A stretch of DNA of 64,000 bases from Echinococcus granulosus. Taxonomy: Eukaryota > Platyhelminthes > Cestoda > Cyclophyllidea > Taeniidae. Location of the stretch: the NCBI RefSeq assembly GCF_000524195.1, contig NW_020170414.1, positions 2,149 through 66,148 on the forward strand, in the 5' to 3' direction. The translations under genes were made by a program, and so were the position numbers. The notes under the pieces were generated by a model. It saw only the letters and a program-made list of their open reading frames with translations. It was not told the DNA's origin and did not search any database. This document shows positions 52,801 to 64,000 of the stretch, in pieces; position 1 is the first letter of the stretch; each line of letters opens with the position of its first letter.

Positions 52801-55244
52801 ATAAGGCACCCTCAGTAGATGAAAACTCGAGAACTAATGGGAACCTGGGAGCTATGGTTCGTGATTTCGAGAGACGAGGCATTCTACAATTTGACGATTT
52901 TTACCTTCAGCTTGAGATGCCCGCACTCGCCAACTTGGTTGAGCAGAGACTGGGGAGAATCCTTTCAGCGCAGAATGCCTGCTCCATTCTGACGGCAGCG
53001 ATGGATTTGAGGGTGCAACAATTGGTTGATTCCTGCCTCTCCTACGTTTTCCGGTAGGCTAGTTATTTTGTCAAATCACTAAGTCTGCTAGTGAAGTACT
53101 GAAAAAAATAATGAGCAGACTGGGCAAATTTACATGTAGATAAATTGTAAATAAGAAATTATGGATAAACTGTGATATTCTATATCCATTCAATGTGTCT
53201 TTTGGTGCTTTGAAACGGCATTTTGTTTACCCCTTTTACCTCTCAAAAAGGCGCAATTTGACATGCATTACCTGTTACCGTGATATGTGAATAGGAGTGT
53301 AGGAAAGACGTGTTACTCAGCCCTGTATATTAAATCGCAGGCATTATGAATTTGCTTCCGTTTTTATGTGTCCTTCTCCGCTCGGTGGTGTAGTAAAAAA
53401 GGGCAGAAGTAAGTAAAACTGAGCACTTGCCAAGTAAATATTAAATGTCAGAATTTGGGATAAAAGCGACGCAATCATCAATCAAATTGCCTTTGCTGCA
53501 GCACTTTGGTTGCCGCGGAGGAGCGGTTTGAGGTATGCAGATCTGAAAGTGACTTTGTTATAAACACAGAGAGGGTCACAAGACTGGTGAGAATGAAGGC
53601 TCAATACTTCCACGAGGTTCGCAGACTTGGGTCAAGAACCTCGTTTTGGCTATCCAAAGTAGAAAGAAATACCGTTCTTGTGTACAGTCCTACTCAAGCT
53701 CTAATTAATTTGTTTAACGACTTATGATTGATGAGTTGCCCGGAAGCGATGGCGCCTTAATCACTCGAGGAAATTTTAAACCCCTGTGCTATTTTCGCAC
53801 AGAAACCAGGTAAATTGCAAGTAGATTCCAACTTTAAATAAGTTGTGACTTAAGTGGCAAGAGGAGGCAAAAATTAGGCACGATTTTCAAGACAGCTGAA
53901 ACGAGCCGTGGCTTTGTGGAGGATTTGCTTGCCTCTTTGAGCTACTTCCACATTTCTTTTTGGTCATGGTTGCAGTTTTTCAGACAACCAGACGCTAGAA
54001 AAATGTCCAAGTTCTAGTAATTGAAAGTATTCAGAAGCGCTCAAGAATCAGTGCTTCACCGGGAGCTGCGTCAAACAATTTTGACAATGGAATTTCACCA
54101 GGATTTCAGGGAAAGCCAGATAGGTTGACAACCGATAAAATCTAAATTATATCGTCCTAACAATCTGCGTCGATTTGTGCCATCTACTGTCTCGGTAATT
54201 CGGTCGACTTTTCAAGGTAGGAACAGGGTTTGCTTCCCATGTGCAAGGTTCACTTTGGTTTCTCTAATCGTGAGCCAGGTGTGCCTGACCCTACCAGGAG
54301 TGCAGATTTTGGTGCCTTTCTTCGGGATTTTTTAAGTTTTACAAATTTTGACTGCAAAACTCTTACGTTGGGCATGCATGTGTATGTGTAGCGCAGCAGG
54401 CAATGCCAACAGACCTTGAGATGAGGAGCCCTGTGATTGGTTGACAGGCCGTGTGTTCTGCTTCTTGGACAAGGGCACATACACTCACACATTACCCATC
54501 CACACACAAAATGAGTCAGTATTCAGGGAAAGAATACCCATACGCTTGGTCAGAAAGCACCTCTATTTTTCACACCGCCTTGGTGCCATCTTGTCAGAGT
54601 GCTGTAGTGATGACCTTGACAGAATAGTACTTCAACTAAAGTGACAATTAGGCGTAAGGGTGGGGATGAGTAAGGAGGCAGCGGAATCGCTTTGATGTCA
54701 GGGCTACGGAGGCCTCCGCTATTGCAGCAAAAGAAGTTTTGTGTACCTTGGCCAAGCGAATAGTTACATTTCACTTATCACATTCTATTTAAGAAGATCA
54801 TGTCTGTCTGAATAATTTAGCAATTGGTACCGTAAAAACTTCAGCTATATGTAACAAATTCAAACAAACTTACCAAGTTGGTGCCATTTTTTCATCTTCT
54901 CTAGAAACGCAGAGAGCATAATAGACTCCGTCGGTTACCAGAGCCTCTGTACCAAGAGGCCGGATATTCTGAGCCTCCTCTTTTGCCAACTCGCCCGCTA
55001 CAGAAGTCGATTGCCCTTCCCTACCCTCCTATTGCCCCATCCTCTCCCACCTCCTCGTTCACCTTCGCCTTCCCTTCCGAAAAATGTCATACCTCCTCCT
55101 CGACCCTTCACTTTTGGCGAGGGTGAATTCAACAGCAACTCCACACTCACCACGGATTCCACCTCAGGTCTTTCATCAAACCACAAAAGATTCATGCAAC
55201 CCTCTTATCAACGACAGTTCAATGCGGTCTTCTCACTTGACTGA
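37844..55244 (+). CDS. SPOP-like MATH-BTB-BACK protein (cullin-3 substrate adaptor)
   Basis: Nine exons: 37844-38179, 40233-40354, 45208-45398, 48209-48420, 50046-50367, 50958-51157, 52911-53053, 53502-53532 and about 54915-55244, giving 628 residues (SPOP has 374). The MATH domain (residues about 110-290) begins AHWCYTK, then LEFTWTIENFS, and runs through LRDYVSVCLV and RYHLVGPKMGLGFCRF. The BTB (about 328-461) has LADVTV, EFHAHKAILAAASP and LRYVYTNRID. The BACK region (about 462-540) resembles the SPOP C-terminus (SVGYQSLCTKRPDILSLL). SPOP relatives recruit substrates through MATH and cullin-3 through BTB for ubiquitylation in the nucleus. Differences are a 105-residue N-terminal extension with a basic KRK stretch, an insertion of about 37 residues between the first two BTB strands, and a Pro/Ser-rich tail. 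Exon 8 is only 31 bases. The last acceptor is the least certain junction; phase favours AGAG/AGCATA. Confidence 0.88.
40355..45207. other. Intron 2 of the SPOP-like gene (4.9 kb)
   Basis: It splits the MATH-domain codon TG/G (Trp). It contains open frames on the plus strand (41643-41924, 41902-42288, 42314-42781) but no recognisable domain, and no supported nested gene. Confidence 0.6.
47815..47838 (+). repeat. Homopolymer junction T11-G13
   Basis: Eleven T followed directly by thirteen G, inside an intron of the SPOP-like gene. Length is probably unstable and prone to sequencing error. Confidence 0.85.
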
Positions 55245-56857
55245 ATTTTTTGTACAAGGCATTCAGACAATCTTCTACAGCCATTCCTTCCCAGTGATAA
55301 TCGGCAGTAGTACATAGTGAAATGCTTTGTCTCAAATATATACGGGCAAAAAAGCATTATAATCGTCGGTAAGGTGAAGGAAGTGGCTGTATTGCGCATT
55401 TTGCAATAGCCAGGGTTTCCAAACGAATAAGTGCGTTTATGCTGTGGCTGAAGGGCCGCGTGTAGGGAATCATAAAGAATGAGCATGGCCCTGTTATTTA
55501 GCCACGAGAATGAGGTTGCCGGTGAAAACAACCCCGCTTATTGCCCACAAAAGCAGAAGAGTGCGGGAGTTCGATGTGCTTCCATGGGGAGCATAAGTTT
55601 TGCAGGGGCAGCAGTTAGACTTGGTCAGCGCTGTCGTTTGCTGCATTCGAGATATGAGATTAAGGTGCAGTGTAGGTACTCAAATAACCATTTTTTTATG
55701 TATCAGGCGATGCAATAACTACGCAAATAAAAAGTCAAATTACTTAGGGATCAGGATAAATAAAGTGGTTAAAATGAAATGGAGGAATACAATGCTTTAG
55801 TTACTGCCAATTCAGATAGTCATACATACAAAATGTAAGACAGCAATGCAATAATGAATAAAACTACCATCAAATATCTCAAAGTCACGAGACTCGGGGG
55901 ATCGTAGCATCTGGCCCCTTGGGTCTTCCCTGAACTTGGGGCAAGCCAGCATTAACGAGGAGGAAGACTTATTATAAGTGTACAGAAGGATCCAGATGCC
56001 AAACCACAATCACAAAGCTTTTTTATGCAGCAAAAGGTTCAACCTACAGAGTTTTAGGTGGCCACGCTATCAAAATGCAGATAAAAGGGTTATCACATTG
56101 CTATAATTGCATGATGTATACTTCAAAGCCAAGTAGTAAACATAATAAATTTTTTTAGAAAAATTACATTTTAATAATTAGTTTGTATAATAAAATCGTT
56201 TTTCACACAGGGGCACTACTGCAAAAATGAAGTTTACAATACTACTTCTAAAGTGGTGAATGACTGTTACAAGTGTGCAAAATTTAACTAATATGCAATT
56301 TAAAGGGTAAATTCTTGTTAAACAAATTGCGACTTAAATATACTTGCCTTTTTGCTTTAGGTTAGCTTTGAATAAGCAATTTGGTAGTCCTCACTACATT
56401 GTTTGAGCCAATCTCGAAGATCAACGAAAATGCGCGGGTTCCCCAAAGGCACACTGAAATGAGTTGTTTTCCGTATTCCTCGAAGGATATAAAAGGTGTC
56501 GAGTACCGCAAACCTTTTCTCCAGGTATTGACATTATTAGGATTATACTATTAAAACCTTCCGTGCGGTACCGTCGTTGGTCTCATATTCTCGGAATTAC
56601 TATTTTCATTGCATTAAAACTATTTGTTTTAGCAGAGTCTCTTCCAGTAAGCTTATCTTAACCCTTACTTGGTATGAAACTTTTAAATCTGTGCTACTAA
56701 ATGAGATTTACGCAATAACTAGACCCTAATGATCTACTTTGATCAAGATTGGATTAGTTGTTGAACTGTATTCCCAGGCCTCTTAGGCCCACTATTTGCT
56801 TTATGAATCCTAGTACAATTTCTGGCATTCATGCGCTCTCGATATTCCCTTTTTTAG
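55245..56857. other. Region between the SPOP-like stop and the first visible PAK exon
   Basis: It holds the 3' end of the SPOP-like transcript; AATAAA occurs near 55727, 55757 and 55857. It may also hold the PAK start exon, which must lie upstream of the acceptor at 56856-56857. No start exon could be picked with confidence. Confidence 0.4.
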
Positions 56858-59800
56858 CCGTGGGACGCTTACAACGCGGACGATGACTCCAATTCCTTCA
56901 AGTCGTCGGCGGTAGATCCTGCAAATCGAACCCCTGCTCCACCACTGCGCACCACCAGCACGGCTTCCAGTAGCGGTGCCTCAAGTTCAGGAGTTGGAAT
57001 GGTGAGCGACGGGGGTGGGTTGCCAAATTTTTTTTCCAAACCCTTGCCCCCTACGCCGGGCAGTGAGCGACGCGAGAGACGCGTCAAGAGGGGTAAACAG
57101 GGTGCCAGTTTGGCCCCACCGCCATCTCTTCCCAACATCTCCCTCCCTATGAAGGTGCACCATGAAGTCCATGTTACCATTGATCCAAGCAGCGGCGAAT
57201 TTAAGGTGCGTACTTTTTGACTTTCTTCCTAGTATTTGTTTATTCGACTATATCTTTCCTACCATGCTGACGAATTTTGGCATTGTTTGAATCCATAATA
57301 TTTTGCTGGATATTTTGAACTTCCACTTATGTAAATTTTTCAGGAAGTGACGAATTTTGCTACTTTTACCATAGTTCACCTTTTATCTCCATGCAATTGA
57401 TTCGAATTTTCAGCTAATTCTCACGAGCTCCAGTATGTCATCTCAGTTAGTGAGTATTTCTAACTCTTTAAGGCAACATTTTAATTTTCTTATTTAATCA
57501 ATCAAGAATGGGAATTTTGGGATTAAAGTAGCCACGTGAAGTCGCTGGTAGGCACCGACATTTGCTTATACTTCGAATTTTGGGGCTTCAAGTAGGCGTT
57601 TATTTTTGCATTTCTGCGTCTTTGACTGTCCGGACCATTCTCGTAATTCCAATCTTGTGCTGCATTTCAATTTATTGTTTCGATTTTGAAATGGGATTTA
57701 CTTAAAGTCTTTGTTGACTTAAAGTTAGCTCATGCTTTTTAACTCCTTTGTGAGTAGCGGTGATATTTGCTTGTTTACTGTCGGCATATTTGTTGATCAA
57801 ATAACTATGCATTTTCATCCCCTTAAAAGTCTGATTCTTTTTCGAACACTTGAACCTTTGATGTTTGAATTGCTGAGTCGACGGTAGCCTAAGTAAAGTT
57901 ATTGTATTGTTCGAGTAGTTTTCTAGTGCCAACCATCACTTTTCCTCGTCATTTGTCACATTCACGGACTTTTTTTTCATTATCCCATAGTAGATCTGAC
58001 AGTTCGAGCTAAGAAACCTGATGAAATAGCAAAATCGGGGGATGCCTCTGGCCTATCTCTTTTCCGCATTGTCAGACATTCCATTTTACTTGTCAAAATT
58101 TAGTTTGTAGAGTTGGTCACAAATAAGTTTACAGACAGTGGTTTCGAATTTGTACGTTATTTCTCCCTGCATTTGCGATTTTTCGGATCTTTTACTCACA
58201 GTCACTTATCGAGTGGTTTTATATAATAAGGATTGGACTTTTTAGCTCACAAATTTGAAGAATCGAGTAGTCATTTGACCTTGTGTGATAGGTAATGACA
58301 GTGAGGAAGTAATGAATTTAATTTCCTCCTTGGGATTGTAAATGCAACTTTTCTCACATATTTGTGGCTAAAGTTACCGCTAATGTTTTTGTTAAGACAG
58401 CTAAAAGGAGTAGGCGTTTGAGTTCGCACGCTAATGCAATCGCGATTCGATTGAACCTTCATGGGATACGATTTTAGTGAGAAGGGGGTAAATTTTATTC
58501 TTTCCTTCGGTTTGATGGGTGCACTTATCATTAGCTCCTTTCCTTTATGAATTACCTCGGTCGATTGTAGGTCCTACTTTGACTCTCGTTTTTAACTTCC
58601 CAATCCATAGGCAATAGGGTTTTCGATCTGCTCTGCTGAATGAGTAAATCAGGAAATTTGACCTCAAAATCTACTGAAGTCGGATATAATCGGTGATTGC
58701 ATTTCTAGTATATCCCTTGGACCCCATTGCCAGATGAAGTTGTTAGAAATTGAAAATTGCAGTGGCTTTTCTGGTAGCGCGTTGGTCTGATACGGGCTTG
58801 CATATCTGAGCACACAGACTACAGGTGGCTGAAGTCCAGCACAGTCAGTGATAACATTTGAGTTGTAGAAAATTGACAATTTTCTGTCCCCTCTTTAGCC
58901 TATAAGTTTTGTATTTCTGGATACTTTAATCCCAAACCACCGTTAATTCATTTTGGCTGCTATTATTTGAAGGTTTAGTACCTACGGTTGAGCTTCCAAT
59001 CTTTTCCACCGGTTCTTAATGGGAAGTGGGGTTACTAAACGACTAATTCATTCAAATCCGTCCTCTTGGGATTGCGAGTTGTGAATTTTCTTATATATTT
59101 TAAGCTTATTTCCCTAAAAAGTTGAGGGTATGGGCATCTGGTTTCAACCAATTTCATGATCGTAATTTTAACCGTCAGTATCAGGCGACCAAAAAGTTCG
59201 TGCGGTTTTTGGTTCACCCCACTGCAGTGACGATACAACCTGTAGAGACATGTAAAATGGACATGGTCGTTTATAATTATGCATTATAAAGCAGTCTTTT
59301 GGTACGATGCTCTTTATTATGCATCCAACTATTTACCTCTTCTTTCTAACCCTCCCATTTACACAGTGTCGGTTAGATGTGAAGGATGTGACTCAAACTT
59401 GCCTGTGCTGCGAGCTGAATTGAAGCTGAAGTGCCAATAGGAACAGGAGATTCACGTCTAATTTATTGTTTAGCATTTAAAGAGAATGCAGCAAGGGTCA
59501 GCAGATCGTGTCACCCAAAAATAGCTTAAGCACATGAATAATCGAATAGGGGAATAAACAAATAAGCACATGAATTCTTGTAATAAATCACTTGAAGGAC
59601 GATGCACCACGCCCAAGAAGATCCTCGGTCCTCCATTCTCCACCCCCAATCTTTGATAACAGTAGGGCATATGCTTGAAGTTGTCAGTAACATGTTTAGT
59701 AATGTTTAATACGAGGAGGGTTATTGAAGCAATCGGTTTGCACGTACTCCAAATGGAGAAGGAGAGTGGTGGTGAAAGTCAACTGAATCAGTTTCATCCA

Positions 59801-62800
59801 TGGGTATTAACAACAAATAACAGACAACAAGTCTCAATAACTGTTAGTTTGATGCTCTTGGATTTCTTTCACACGCTACGAAAATACAGATCGACTGACT
59901 GACTGACTGCCAGACAGACTGGCTTTTGATGTGAAATTGCTTTTATATTCCAAAGTACGTCACGCAAACGCTCCAAAATGTCACTAGTAGAACCTAAAAG
60001 TTTCACTCGCTACTAAACACACACGTCAAAGGTGCACTTCTCTTTGTCTCCACAATGCTATGCTTTTGCGTGTGCTTGTGAGTGTGTTCAGTGGATTGTA
60101 AACAGTTCATGACGAATTTCTTGCTAAGGCCCAGGCAACAACGGCTGCTACCTCAATGCATCTCGAAGTTGTGCAAGAAAAACTACTTCAGGAAGAGCCA
60201 GAAAAATCGGCTTTTTTCCTACAAAATAACACAAGGTAGACAACATAGACAAACTTCCCCTTAAGAATAGGATAGGGAGATGGGAGGATCCTAACTTGTC
60301 TTAGTCCTTCCTATTTTCATGATGATATTTACTCGAGTGACTAATATCACCCTATCGTGACATCTGACGATCGCATTCAAAGTAGACGATTGGAAGTCAA
60401 AGTGAGATAGAAATCGAGGTGGCTAGAGTTAGACTTTCCCGGCTTGGGAGACAAGGTTTTTTTGCATAAGTGAACACCACAGCAGCCTTGATTGTAATGG
60501 TGGTTATTTCACCAACTGGAATGCCTAAAGAAGTTTTCTGCAGTTGCTTATCCCCTTTCATCATCATTATCCTCTATTTTTATTCTATGGAATTCTGATG
60601 AAGGAAGCGATTTTGGTGAGTGAAGGACTAATTCGAATCCTCTTCCGTAGACTCTTTAAACTTTGCTTCCTGTTAATTGGCTCTGTTTTAAAAGCTGAAA
60701 TGCTAGGCATTTGAATTAAATGCTATAGTTAGAAGCCCGAGCTGCTACTTATAATTTGTTGTTAGTGAGAAACGTGTAAATGTGGAGCTTTGTTTTTTAA
60801 AGTCAAAAATTCGGCTGTTTGTTTTGTTCTCCCCCTCTCTCTGCAATTCAGGGTAAGCTAAAAGTCTGTTATTGAAGCTCAAAATTAAACAACATCAAGT
60901 TTGGTTTATGTTTGTATTCCTAAACTACTTTATAAAGTCTCATCGAGAGACGATATTGCCCCCCTTAAGCTCATTCTCATTGACTCCAAAATTGGAGATG
61001 GGCTATAATCAAGGTTTGGGTTTCTCTTCTATTATTAGTGGGGAATTGATAAATTTGAATTCGTACTCTTTGGCTCGCAATTTTGAACGTCCACTTCTTC
61101 TCAGGGCATGCCGGCCGGATGGGCTGCAATGCTGCGCAAGGCGGGCATATCCATGCGCGATCAGCAGCAACACATGGAGGTTATTTGGAACGCGCTAGAA
61201 ATCTGCACCACCAACAAGTCCACTGGGACGGTCAAGTACATGAATGACCTCTCCATCAATTCCAGTAAGTATTACGCCACTGTCTTCCACTCCCGCCTAG
61301 AAAACAGTCATCTGACCTGATTTTGCCCTCTATTCCACATAAAAGTCGCGAGCGCCCTACTTTTTACGGCACTTAATCATTTTGATTGTTGGTGTCCTAC
61401 CACTCCCGCCATAGATAAGACCGATTTCATTTACAGTGTTGTCTGGGCAAGTTTTCCACTCAGTTTTCGGACGTCAAAAAGGAGATTATTTAGACGTAAA
61501 CTTGATCTAGTGGCGAGGATTCGTTGTGCGGTTTAATTTAAGATCTCTGCACAAAAAGTGATTTATTCAATTCATCCACCGCCATCCTTCTTATTTCACC
61601 GTACTGTAGCGGCGTTAAACTTTAATCATACCCTTAATTATCCTTTTGATCATCACCATAGGAGATGCTATCCCAATTTTGTTTGATGAGTTTAAGGTAG
61701 AAAAGAACAATTGAAAGTGACCAGTAAAAAAAGGAGGTAGTTGGAATTTTTGCAACACGTAATCGACAAAGGCCCAAGTACGCTTCCCCATCAAGATACG
61801 AGAAGTTGAAAAAAGAAATCAAGGAAGTGGATTTCAATTGTAAGACAGTGGGTGTGGGGTAAACGGACCAACAAGGGGGGGAAGCGGGTGGTTTATAAAA
61901 GAGGCTACAAGAATTGAGACGGACCGCCCAACTTTATCGCTTCTCACCCTAATCGTAGACATTTTTTCAGTCAGGTTCAATGGATTTCTACCTCACATGA
62001 AGCAAGCAAATGATGACGGTTGGAGCAGAATAAGTAAATAAGAGAGCCATGGACAGTGAAGTAGGGATCTAAGTCTACTCAGCTTGATCATCAAAACTTT
62101 CTCAACATTGTTTAACAAGTAAACTAAGAAGGCTGACGCAAAAGGCATCTTTTGATGGGAAAAAGATCAGGCGATTTATAAAATGGAGGGATCAGGAATT
62201 GGGCAGATAGCTAGACCTGATCCTATCCGTATTAAATAAATTTTAATGGTAAATAATGGGTCGTCATGTACGAGAATCGGTGAGACAGAAGGCAAGAGGG
62301 GATGACAAAAGGGTTTAACTTAATACCTCTGCATAAAAAATCTTATCTGTTCGATTTTACCACACAAAAGGAGTTAATGTCACTTTTCTGCGGGGTCCTT
62401 TGACAAATCGGGTTTTCCCTTTATGCGTAAGTAATGTGTCTCACTAGTAGGCAATTAGTTTTCTCGGAGAAATGAATTTTTTTGTCATCCCTATTTTCTC
62501 ATTCAATTTGCGCTCTCAAACAGTGGATGATAAAAGCGGTTGGAGTAGATTATTTTGATTAGGGGAAGGTATTTGAACGCTTCGTGAGAGAAGACAGCGA
62601 CTGCACTTGGGGTTTGAACCCTCAGCTGGAAGATGTTAAGAGTAGAGAACTTCAACCTGTAGAAGAACGCCTGGGACTGTGCGAAAAGGTGATAAAGGCT
62701 AAAGCAGGGGGCTAGGTTTAATTCCTTCTTATTCGATACAGTCGGCGATCAAACACATTCCTCTCTCTAGCCCTGGCAGTGGACACTATCCTGCCTGTCG

Positions 62801-63603
62801 TTACCAAACTCATAATTGTAATAACAGAGGCAGGTTAACAAAGCCGAAGGATAAAAATTGATGCAGGAAACCAGACTTAAGCTCCTCTTGTCCTAGTCAT
62901 TGGCCTCTATCTCGCTTCCCTTTGAGGTGTTCTTATCTCAAATGACGGGTCTTAGGAGGAAAGTGTCCACTACAGTTCAGAGGTTTCATTCTTTCAATGG
63001 CACACGCCAATCAGCGTCAAGTTGTGTAGGATGTATTTATAACACTGCTAAATACGCAACTTTACTGACACATGTTTTATTGTTTTAAACTCAACCAATC
63101 TGTTTGCATCACGGTTTAATGCAACCACTTATAATAAACTGACAAAGAACACGGCAAGTGTTTTTAATACCAGGCGTATTGTAGAAAAAGTGGGAAGCCA
63201 TGCGTATGTGGTGCTAGTAGAGGAGACAGAGCAATTGGAGCCTCTGAGAAGAAGCGTTACCATTCCATTTACACCAACTTTACGTCTGGTTTGATGAAGG
63301 CGAATGAAACCAAAGGTCTTACTTAAAAGAGGGTTGGAGTAGAAAGGACAAATGGAGAATGCTAAGAGATGATTATTCTCTCTCCTAGGTCCGTCGTCGA
63401 CGCCAACACGAGCAGGTATGGATAACGGGGTTTTCGTGAGTGAAGTCTACCGACGCAGCGCCAGCAGTGGTCGCGGAAGCAGTGAGGATAGCAGTGCCAC
63501 CTGTGGCAGCAGTTTTGGCGGTGTCGGTGGTGGTAGCACCGAAGAGTGCCTCTTCAAACATCTCTTCCAGCCGCCGGCCAACGGGTGTGCTATCGATCGA
63601 CCG
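56858..63603 (+). CDS. p21-activated kinase, group I, N-terminal regulatory region (partial)
   Basis: Serine/threonine kinase effector of Rac/Cdc42; only the regulatory part is in the window. Exons 56858-57205, 61105-61264 and 63389-63603 join in phase. Order seen: RTPAPPLRTTST (the Nck-binding PxxP site of PAK1), KPLPPTPG, a basic cluster RRERRVKRGKQ, then the CRIB/p21-binding motif (ISLP, H-x-x-H as HHEVH, DPSSGEFK) and the autoinhibitory segment (GMPAGWAAML, MEVIWNALEICTTN, KYM). The third exon encodes a Ser/Gly-rich linker. An in-frame stop just before 56858 and an intact acceptor show that the start codon lies in an upstream exon. The donor at 63604 (GTATGT) shows that the gene continues past the right edge, where the kinase domain is expected. 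The autoinhibitory segment places it in group I (PAK1-3 type) rather than group II. Confidence 0.88.
57206..61104. other. PAK intron (3.9 kb) splitting the CRIB and autoinhibitory segments
   Basis: AT-rich, with no nested gene or element that I can support. Holds the short GACT repeat at 59893-59908. Confidence 0.6.
59893..59908. repeat. (GACT)4 microsatellite
   Basis: Four perfect GACT units, followed by related GACAGACT sequence, inside a PAK intron. Confidence 0.85.
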
Positions 63604-64000
63604 GTATGTTCCATTCCTTGTCCGTTTCCTTCATAATTTATCCCCTCCACCTTCCAATTGGAAAGCATTACACCTCACCATGCCGCCTAACGTAGTTTCC
63701 ACTGTATCCAACCCTTGATTAGTTATTCTGAAGTAGGATGAATTTCACTTCATTTCTGATTAAATGCTCCATTCTCAAGCGTCACATCCCCGCCTAGCTC
63801 CTGATTAGATACTCTGATGTGATTTGAATTTCCTCTACGACGGAAAGTTATTAATACTTCTCGCTCATATAGTTCTTATGCTTTAATATCTGCTTATATT
63901 CTCTGCTTATCATAAAGCAATTTTTTTCTGGGTTCTAGTTTTAAGACACTCTTCATATCGGCATTACCGGTGAAAATCCGTTTCCCATGGTGATCGGATA
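63604..64000 (+). other. PAK intron, open to the right edge
   Basis: It begins with the donor GTATGT after the codons for DRP. No further exon is recognisable before the window ends. Confidence 0.6.

Overview
This window is nuclear DNA from an animal. Coding sequence comes in short exons with GT-AG (once GC-AG) splice sites. Introns are of two kinds, tiny (38, 47 and 76 bases) and kilobase-sized, and the spliced products are metazoan regulators (SAMD1-like, SPOP-like, PAK), an ABCG half-transporter and ribosomal protein uS3. Tiny and very long introns together with moderate base composition would fit a parasitic flatworm, most likely a tapeworm. That is an inference from gene style, not proof.

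Layout. (1) 74-9034, minus: most of an ABCG2-like half-transporter, running off the left edge and lacking its N-terminal exon(s). (2) 9949-11043: an old, short LTR element without coding capacity (TRIM-like), in the 5' intron or flank of the ABCG gene. (3) 13562-21918, minus: a five-exon chromatin reader of 994 residues combining two winged helices, an AT-hook, a complete tandem PHD finger and a C-terminal SAM domain. It looks like SAMD1 with a DPF module inserted. Inside the intron that splits its first PHD finger, on the same strand, sits a second two-exon gene (15506-17040) with a ZMYM/QRICH1-type DUF3504 (Crypton-recombinase-derived) domain. (4) About 22-33.6 kb: mostly gene-free DNA. (5) 33641-34447, minus: a compact three-exon RPS3 gene whose KH domain has lost its GXXG loop. 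(6) 37844-55244, plus: a nine-exon MATH-BTB-BACK protein (SPOP-like cullin-3 adaptor) of 628 residues with long extensions. (7) 56858-63603, plus: the N-terminal regulatory half of a group I p21-activated kinase; its kinase domain lies beyond the right edge.

These are independent housekeeping and regulatory loci, not a pathway cluster. Exon models were built by matching reading phase across splice sites and by recalled family alignments. Wherever exact junctions are given, phases are consistent across the whole model. The most unusual locus is the SAMD1-like gene with its nested Crypton-derived gene.
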